Source: Candidatus Uhrbacteria bacterium (lineage in GTDB: Bacteria; Patescibacteriota; Patescibacteriia; JACQRZ01). Taken from it: DNA of 10,074 bases. The position numbers and the translations under genes were made by a program. Below are positions 5,998-10,074 of this stretch, one piece after another. The stretch is taken from positions 1 to 10,074 of the forward strand of contig JACQWH010000044.1 of the NCBI GenBank assembly GCA_016209345.1, written 5' to 3'. The notes beneath the pieces were generated by a model that worked only from the letters and a program-made list of their open reading frames with translations, was not told the DNA's origin and ran no database searches. Numbering within the stretch: the first letter of the stretch is position 1; each line of letters opens with the position of its first letter.

Positions 5998-7765
5998 TGT
6001 GAATCAAAAAGGCCAAACGCTCATTGAGTCGATTATCGCGCTTGCATTATTTTCAATAGTAGCGGTTGCGCTGATTTCATTGATGCTGGGCGGGGCAAGC
6101 GGTTCGCTTGAGGCAGGTGAATATACCCATGCCGATGCGTTTGCGCAAGAAGGGATTGAGGCGGTGCGCTCCATTCGGGATCGAGCATTCAACGAACTGC
6201 GGTATGCCTCATCCGGACTCTCATCAGCGCAAAATAATTGGACATTTCTCGGCGAAGGAACCAGCGATAGCGATGCTCCATTTTCACGCTCTATTACCAT
6301 TGCGCCGGTATGCCGGTCAGCCCTTGGCGATGTCGCCGCATGCCCGGGAACATCGACAGATGTTCATTCACTCTATGTGACGAGCGCCGTTTCCTGGAAA
6401 AGCAGCGGCGGGCCGGACCTCGTCCGATCTCGCTCGTCATACATGACGAATTGGGATTCGATCGCATGGCTGCAAACGGATTGGTCCGGTGGTTCCGGTC
6501 AGGCCCTGTGGTTAGACGCAACACGGTATGATTCGGATGACGGCTTTGTCGATCGGTCAGCGCAGGGCTCTCTTTCCCTGGCCGCGCTACCCCCGAGCGG
6601 TAGCTGGTCTCTGGTCAGCTCGCCTGTTGACGATTATCGTTTGAACGGGTTGAGCGCGGTATCATCCTCTGACGTCTGGGCTGTCGGCGAGTCGGGGAAC
6701 ATTCTTCACTATAACGGCACGACATGGAGCCAATTTACCGATGTCGGCTCAACGGAATTTTATTCCGTATCAATGGTATCTTCATCGGATGGTTGGGCAG
6801 TCGGCTCGAGCGGAAAAATATATCACTATAACGGTGCGACATGGAGTCAATTTACCGATGTCGGCAGCCAAAATTTGAACAGCGTTTCGATGCTTTCCGC
6901 AAGCTATGGCTGGGCCGTGGGTGGAAACGGCGAAATTTATTTGTATAATGGCACGTCATGGACGTCCGTGGCCTCTCCCGTCACTCAGCAACTCAATGCC
7001 GTTCAAACATTGAGCACGACCGATGCCTGGATAGGCGGGGATAGCGGAAAGTTTTTGCATTATAACGGTTCGGCCTGGAGCGAGGTGACTGATCTGGGTG
7101 GGAATAATGTCGAGACGCTATCCATGATTTCGTCAAGCTCGGGGTGGGCAGGCGGACAGAACGGAGAAATCTATCGGTATGATGGCAGCGCGTGGAGTAT
7201 TTTTACCGATACGGGAAATGAGGTATGGCGCGCTATCGTTCATGTGTCATCGTCGGATGCATGGATACTTGGCACGGGAGGGGCGCTTCGACGCTGGAAC
7301 GGAAGCGCGTGGAATACTGTTGTCAGCCCGACACAAGAACAGCTGCGAGGCATTGATATGGTATCCGCTCAAGAGGGGTGGGGCGTCGGAGACGAGGGGA
7401 CCATCATTCGTTTTGTCGGCGGCCCCTCCGGCTATGTTCAGGATGGCTCGCTTCTTTCCTCGGCCTTCTCGACAAGCGACGCTTCGCCTGTTGGGATTAT
7501 TGAATGGGATGGAACGATTCCTGCATGCGCGCCATCGTGCACTGTCCGCCTTCAGCTGAGAACAGCGCAGGACGCGGGAGGCGTTCCCGGCGTATATACG
7601 GGCTGGTATGGCGCGGACGGCGCGGGAAGTTATTTTACCGACGGGCCAAGCGCTCGCGTTCCGATTGAGCTGAATGGAAATCAGTGGGTACAGTATCGGG
7701 TCGAGCTGCATGGCGACGGTACGCAAACGCCTGTTCTGCGAGAAGTGAGGGTTTATTACAAGTGA
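5987..7765 (+). CDS. GspI/PilV-like prepilin fused to a seven-repeat beta-propeller (putative tip adhesin)
   Basis: This 592-residue protein is several times the size of a normal minor pilin. It begins with a prepilin leader (M-F-S-N-V-N-Q-K-G), then Q-T-L-I-E with Glu at mature position 5, and a hydrophobic helix to about residue 36. A pilin-like domain (to about 205) contains A-Q-E-G-I-E-A-V-R-S-I-R-D. Seven repeats follow, whose core W-A-V-G-x-x-G-x-I-x-H-Y-N-G-x-x-W recurs with tryptophans at 231, 270, 309, 348, 387, 426 and 465, always 39 residues apart. This predicts a seven-bladed beta-propeller. Residues from about 485 form a beta-rich tail with G-W-Y-G-A-D-G-A-G and Q-W-V-Q-Y-R-V-E-L. 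Start choice: ATG 5987 gives a hydrophilic 9-residue leader. ATG 5975 and GTG 5999 are also in frame. It overlaps the GspH-like gene by 11 nt. By position it equals gspI/pilV. Adhesive function at the pilus tip is inferred by analogy with PilY1. Confidence 0.92.
   Translation: MFSNVNQKGQTLIESIIALALFSIVAVALISLMLGGASGSLEAGEYTHADAFAQEGIEAVRSIRDRAFNELRYASSGLSSAQNNWTFLGEGTSDSDAPFSRSITIAPVCRSALGDVAACPGTSTDVHSLYVTSAVSWKSSGGPDLVRSRSSYMTNWDSIAWLQTDWSGGSGQALWLDATRYDSDDGFVDRSAQGSLSLAALPPSGSWSLVSSPVDDYRLNGLSAVSSSDVWAVGESGNILHYNGTTWSQFTDVGSTEFYSVSMVSSSDGWAVGSSGKIYHYNGATWSQFTDVGSQNLNSVSMLSASYGWAVGGNGEIYLYNGTSWTSVASPVTQQLNAVQTLSTTDAWIGGDSGKFLHYNGSAWSEVTDLGGNNVETLSMISSSSGWAGGQNGEIYRYDGSAWSIFTDTGNEVWRAIVHVSSSDAWILGTGGALRRWNGSAWNTVVSPTQEQLRGIDMVSAQEGWGVGDEGTIIRFVGGPSGYVQDGSLLSSAFSTSDASPVGIIEWDGTIPACAPSCTVRLQLRTAQDAGGVPGVYTGWYGADGAGSYFTDGPSARVPIELNGNQWVQYRVELHGDGTQTPVLREVRVYYK
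6638..7456 (+). repeat. Seven in-frame 117-bp repeats encoding propeller blades
   Basis: The tryptophan codon of the W-A-V-G core occurs at 6677, 6794, 6911, 7028, 7145, 7262 and 7379. Every spacing is exactly 117 bp with no indels. Most units are diverged at DNA level, but the first two share a stretch (6707-6748 and 6824-6865) with 39 of 42 bases identical. The boundaries of the block are approximate; the last unit is degenerate after its G-x-I strand. Confidence 0.9.
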
Positions 7766-8319
7766 TGGATGCATCTATGTTCACATCTCAATTTGAATTG
7801 ACAGATGGAAAATTTTATTTGGGATTCACTCTTTTTGAAACGGTCATTTCGATCGCCCTTCTCCTTCTTGTTATTGTAAGTTTTGGCGGGTTTGTTGTGT
7901 CTCTCATCAATACCCGCGCAAAACTTCAGAGCGCTCAGGAGGTACAGGGGAATGCGCGGATGACACTTGACCTTATCGGACAGTATATTCGAGCGGCAGA
8001 CGGTGTGAATGACGCATCGTCCGTATGGGATACCGATCCGGGTACGCTTTCACTTGCATTTACCGATCCGGCGAAGAACCCGACGATTATTCGTCTGAGC
8101 GGTGATGACGGCACGCTCCTCATCCAGGAAGGCCCATCACCTGCCGTTTTACTCACTTCATCGCTTGTAAAAATTGCAACCTTGCGGTTTACGCGTTATA
8201 CACATACGGGGGGTACGGGAACAATCGGCGTTCTTCTCGCTCTTTCAACCGTTGCACAGTCAGATGCATATACCGCCACCGCCGACTCATTTCGAACAGC
8301 GGTCAGCGTTCGCAAATAA
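7765..8319 (+). CDS. GspJ/PilW-like minor prepilin
   Basis: A 184-residue prepilin-type protein. The cleavage motif is L-G|F-T-L-F-E, with cleavage after Gly20 and the conserved Glu at residue 25. A long hydrophobic helix follows (I-S-I-A-L-L-L-L-V-I-V-S-F-G-G-F-V-V). The region after the membrane helix (Q-S-A-Q-E-V-Q-G-N-A-R-M-T-L-D-L-I-G-Q-Y-I-R-A-A) is the typical GspJ/PilW helix, and the rest is beta-rich. I start it at ATG 7765, which overlaps the preceding TGA by one base (TGATG). ATG 7777 would shorten the 20-residue leader to 16. A longer reading from GTG 7684 runs into the upstream gene and would bury the leader. The next gene starts 4 nt after the stop. It is the third gene of the H-I-J-K-like set; the subtype is inferred from sequence pattern and order. 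Confidence 0.9.
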   Translation: MDASMFTSQFELTDGKFYLGFTLFETVISIALLLLVIVSFGGFVVSLINTRAKLQSAQEVQGNARMTLDLIGQYIRAADGVNDASSVWDTDPGTLSLAFTDPAKNPTIIRLSGDDGTLLIQEGPSPAVLLTSSLVKIATLRFTRYTHTGGTGTIGVLLALSTVAQSDAYTATADSFRTAVSVRK

Positions 8320-8323
8320 TTAT

Positions 8324-8746
8324 ATGATGCATTCGATTTTACCTGTTGGTATTGGGAGGCGGGGATTCTCTCTTCTTGTCGTTGTTGTAATCCTGGCATC
8401 GGCCCTCCTTATTATGTCTTTGGGATTATTGATTGTCGGCCTTGGCATGCGCGAGGGGGCATCTGCAATTCGAGAGGGCGGCGAGACCCTTGCGCTGGCA
8501 GACGGCTGCATGAATGAAGTTCTACTTCGCATGCATCGCGACCCGGCATACGGTATCGGAGGCGGGAGTATACCCTTCACAGCACCGAATGGGTCATGTA
8601 GTATACAAGTACAAGATACGGGCGGTGACGGCCGCCAGATTGATGTTGTGGCAACGCAAGGCCAGTTTGTGAAACATGTCCGTGTTCTCGCAACCGTTTC
8701 GGGGAGTACCGTTGCGCAGGTATTATGGGAGGAAAGAAGTGATTAA
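8324..8746 (+). CDS. GspK/PilX-like minor pseudopilin lacking Glu5
   Basis: A 140-residue protein with the leader M-M-H-S-I-L-P-V-G-I-G-R-R-G, then F-S-L-L-V-V-V-V-I-L-A-S-A and a hydrophobic helix to about residue 38. The processing glycine (Gly14) and basic pair are present, but mature position 5 is Val instead of Glu. That is the known exception in GspK (and PilX-like) proteins, which sit at the very tip and need not pair with a subunit ahead. Two cysteines (A-D-G-C-M-N and N-G-S-C-S-I) could form a disulfide. The protein is much shorter than GspK of Proteobacteria, lacking the large inserted domain, so it is closer to PilX in size. ATG 8324 starts 4 nt after the previous stop; ATG 8327 is equally possible. 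The TAA stop (8744-8746) lies inside an 8-bp direct repeat flanking the downstream miniature element. Confidence 0.87.
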   Translation: MMHSILPVGIGRRGFSLLVVVVILASALLIMSLGLLIVGLGMREGASAIREGGETLALADGCMNEVLLRMHRDPAYGIGGGSIPFTAPNGSCSIQVQDTGGDGRQIDVVATQGQFVKHVRVLATVSGSTVAQVLWEERSD

Positions 8747-8748
8747 CT
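8741..8748 (+). repeat. Left copy of the 8-bp target-site duplication
   Basis: GATTAACT at 8741-8748 is repeated exactly at 8875-8882, on the outer sides of the inverted repeats. The left copy supplies the last sense codon and TAA stop of the GspK-like gene. Removing one copy plus the element would restore TAA-CTGTG-ATG between the two genes. Confidence 0.8.
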
Positions 8749-8874
8749 ATACGACTTACGCAGTTGGCGCATTTCTTCGTTGTCGCCTCCGGTACTCGAC
8801 ACCGTACCGCCAGTGTACGCCTTACTCCGTTCCTCGGCAGCGCCTTGAACTGCACTCAACTGCGTAAGTCGTTT
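8749..8874. mobile_element. 126-bp miniature inverted-repeat element (MITE-like)
   Basis: The ends are inverted repeats. ACGACTTACGCAGTTG (8751-8766) is the perfect reverse complement of CAACTGCGTAAGTCGT (8857-8872). With the two outer bases on each side the match is 17 of 18. The element is flanked by exact 8-bp direct repeats GATTAACT, as expected for a transposition event. It encodes no credible protein. Inside are a smaller hairpin, GGTAC (8791-8795) with GTACC (8804-8808), and a further pair, GGCGC (8766-8770) with GCGCC (8840-8844), that can extend the outer stem. It lies within the pilus operon, so the transcript would carry a long hairpin between the GspK-like gene and pilM. Mobilisation would need a transposase elsewhere with matching ends. 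An 8-bp duplication fits several IS families, and I cannot assign one. Confidence 0.82.
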
Positions 8875-8882
8875 GATTAACT
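8875..8882 (+). repeat. Right copy of the 8-bp target-site duplication
   Basis: GATTAACT directly follows the right inverted repeat plus TT. It lies 3 nt before the first ATG of pilM (8886), and the sequence between is GTG, itself a possible start codon. Confidence 0.8.
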
Positions 8883-8885
8883 GTG

Positions 8886-9923
8886 ATGTATATGGCATTA
8901 TTTGAAAAACGTGCATTCGGGCTGGATATTGCCGACCATACAATCGAGGTCGTTGAAATGAAAAAATCATTTTTTTCACCTCGGCCTGTTGTCGCCGCTC
9001 GCCAACGTATGCCGCTTGAAAACGGCATTGTTGATAGCGGGAGAGTCGTGAACAGGAAAATGCTTGCCGAGGCGATTACCCTGCTCTGGAACGCATTGGG
9101 CAGTACGCCCGCTTCAGTCGTATTCGGTTTGCCGGAACGGCAGGTATACACGTCCCTCATCACAATTCCGGCTTCTTCGCCATCGGCGGAAATGATTGCC
9201 GATATGGCGGCAAAAACAATTCCGATAGAACGTGACGATTTGTCTCTGGCATCCGTTGTCATCGCGCGCACTCGCGAGAGCACCGATCTGTTGGTCTATG
9301 GAGCGAGCAGGGAATACATCAATGAATGGAGAGATTTTTTTGAAAGTATCGATATTGCGGTGCTGGCATTTGATCATGAACTGCTTGCCATAGAGCGGGG
9401 ATTATTCGGTCGCGCGGCGCACGATCCCTGCTGCGTGATAGATATCGGTGCGGAGCGCACGAAAATAGCAATTTTTTCCAATGGCGCACTTATGTATGTT
9501 GCAGCGCTTGATATCGCGGGGGATGCATATACTCGTGAAATCGCAAAGGCCCTTGATTTGCCTTTGGACGCGGCCGAGAAGATGAAGCGTGAACAGGGTA
9601 TGCAGCCCGCAAATCTCTACGCGCTGTTTACCAAACTTCTTGCGCCGATGGTGGCAGAAATTAGCGCCGCCGTTTCTTATGCCGATGATGCGCTCCATAC
9701 GAAGATACCGCGGGCCGTCCTTGTTGGCGGTTCCTCGCAGATGAAAGGGCTTCCTGAATATCTGGCTGAACAACTCCATCTGCCGGTTGAGCTTGGGCGC
9801 CCCTTTCTTTTCTCCGGTGAACAAAACGCGGGCCTTCTATACCTGCATTATATTGAGGCGATTGGACTGGCGCTGCGAGGGGTAGAGCCACAGTGGGAAA
9901 CGCTGCACCCACCATTGAGATAG
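8886..9923 (+). CDS. pilM: Type IV pilus assembly protein PilM (actin-like ATPase fold)
   Basis: A 345-residue cytoplasmic protein of the PilM/FtsA-like actin fold, which docks at the inner-membrane pilus platform, usually through the N-terminus of PilN. Nucleotide-site motifs are visible in the right order: phosphate 1 F-G-L-D-I-A-D-H-T-I-E (around residues 11-21), phosphate 2 C-C-V-I-D-I-G-A-E-R-T-K (182-193) and adenosine motif A-V-L-V-G-G-S-S-Q-M-K-G (around 277-288). The length matches the family. Starts at GTG 8883, ATG 8886 and ATG 8892 are all possible, and none has a Shine-Dalgarno sequence. I chose 8886; 8892 would give M-A-L-F-E-K-R. The gene is normally coupled to its neighbours, but here a 126-bp inverted-repeat element separates it from the GspK-like gene. 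No PilN or PilO follows directly. A new promoter begins just after the stop. Confidence 0.94.
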   Translation: MYMALFEKRAFGLDIADHTIEVVEMKKSFFSPRPVVAARQRMPLENGIVDSGRVVNRKMLAEAITLLWNALGSTPASVVFGLPERQVYTSLITIPASSPSAEMIADMAAKTIPIERDDLSLASVVIARTRESTDLLVYGASREYINEWRDFFESIDIAVLAFDHELLAIERGLFGRAAHDPCCVIDIGAERTKIAIFSNGALMYVAALDIAGDAYTREIAKALDLPLDAAEKMKREQGMQPANLYALFTKLLAPMVAEISAAVSYADDALHTKIPRAVLVGGSSQMKGLPEYLAEQLHLPVELGRPFLFSGEQNAGLLYLHYIEAIGLALRGVEPQWETLHPPLR

Positions 9924-9937
9924 TTTCACGTCCACCC

Positions 9938-9966
9938 TTGAAATTCCATAATCGCTTTGCTAGAGT
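9938..9966 (+). promoter_or_regulatory. Promoter of the gene at the right edge
   Basis: TTGAAA (9938-9943) and TAGAGT (9961-9966) are separated by 17 bp, and the -10 is preceded by TGC (extended -10). Transcription would start near 9972, about 24 nt before the ATG at 9996. It marks the end of the pilus unit, although no intrinsic terminator is visible between pilM and this promoter. Confidence 0.6.
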
Positions 9967-9995
9967 AGGAGTATTGCGAAAGCAACCTTTTTTCT

Positions 9996-10074
9996 ATGCC
10001 TTCTTCTCCTGAACAAGACAAAGCATTTGTCCAAGAGCAGCTTGACGCCATGCAGCCATCGCGCGATGAGCTTG
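9996..10074 (+). CDS. Partial hypothetical protein cut by the right window edge
   Basis: Only the first 26 codons are present: ATG 9996 opens a polar sequence beginning M-P-S-S-P-E-Q-D-K-A-F and continuing with Q-E-Q-L-D-A-M. It has no signal peptide, no membrane segment and no prepilin motif, and it does not look like the start of PilN, which would have a hydrophobic segment soon after the N-terminus. Support comes from the promoter just upstream and the open frame. The family cannot be named from this fragment. Confidence 0.55.
   Translation, partial: MPSSPEQDKAFVQEQLDAMQPSRDEL

Noticed and set aside
6638..7456. CRISPR-like or tandem non-coding repeat
   Set aside because: The 117-bp periodicity is in frame and preserved at protein level with divergent codons, as expected for propeller blades, not for identical repeats with spacers.
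7684..7764. Longer N-terminus for the GspJ-like prepilin from GTG 7684
   Set aside because: It overlaps the end of the propeller gene by about 80 nt and would put a 47-residue basic leader before the cleavage site; ATG 7765 gives the usual TGATG junction.
7247..7774. 175-residue open frame on the minus strand
   Set aside because: It lies opposite the propeller repeats and C-terminal domain of the prepilin fusion, its translation is rich in R, P and A without any domain pattern, and the + strand gene is strongly supported.
8174..8323. 50 extra N-terminal residues for the GspK-like protein
   Set aside because: This extension is the +1 shadow of the GspJ-like gene; ATG 8324 gives a normal basic prepilin leader 4 nt after the previous stop.
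8676..8867. Short + strand open frame through the miniature element
   Set aside because: It starts inside the GspK-like gene in another frame and its sequence simply follows the inverted-repeat element; no initiation context.
8822..9283. 153-residue open frame on the minus strand
   Set aside because: It runs antisense through pilM and into the miniature element, has a low-complexity serine- and threonine-rich translation, and no start context.

Overview
The window looks like chromosomal DNA of a Patescibacteria (CPR) bacterium. The evidence is the dense single-strand layout, a DUF5671 membrane protein next to a pilin-like anchored protein, a minimal 66-residue cold-shock protein, and a compact type IV pilus locus of a style common in that group. 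Base composition is near 50% GC. TGA serves as a stop codon (for example at 2697-2699 and 7763-7765), so the code is the ordinary bacterial one, which argues against Gracilibacteria and Absconditabacteria. Every supported gene is on the + strand. Most starts have no convincing Shine-Dalgarno sequence.

Region 1 (1-1283) holds an unrecognised soluble protein, possibly cut by the left edge, and a six-helix VC0807-like membrane protein. Region 2 (about 1316-1677) is a self-contained cold-shock gene: a near-consensus promoter, a leader of about 80 nt, the csp gene and a strong intrinsic terminator.

Region 3 (1688-9923) is one long transcription unit, probably driven by an extended -10 promoter at 1685-1693. 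In order it encodes a DUF5671 membrane protein, a membrane-anchored pilin-like protein, the PilB/GspE assembly ATPase, the PilC/GspF platform protein, four prepilin-type proteins in the order GspH-, GspI-, GspJ- and GspK-like, and the actin-like PilM. Most junctions overlap or are a few bases apart, which implies translational coupling. The parts make a coherent machine: PilB drives assembly through PilC, PilM is the cytoplasmic docking protein, and the H-I-J-K set would form the initiating tip complex of a (pseudo)pilus. No major pilin, PilT, PilN/PilO, prepilin peptidase or secretin is present here.

Two things stand out. The GspI/PilV-like pseudopilin carries seven repeats spaced exactly 39 residues apart, which should fold as a seven-bladed beta-propeller, followed by a C-terminal beta-rich domain. 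It looks like a one-gene fusion of a tip pilin with a PilY1-like adhesin. In addition, a 126-bp miniature inverted-repeat element with an apparent 8-bp target duplication sits exactly between the GspK-like gene and pilM and regenerates the upstream stop codon.

Region 4 (9924-10074) carries a fresh promoter and the first 26 codons of an unrecognised gene cut by the right edge.
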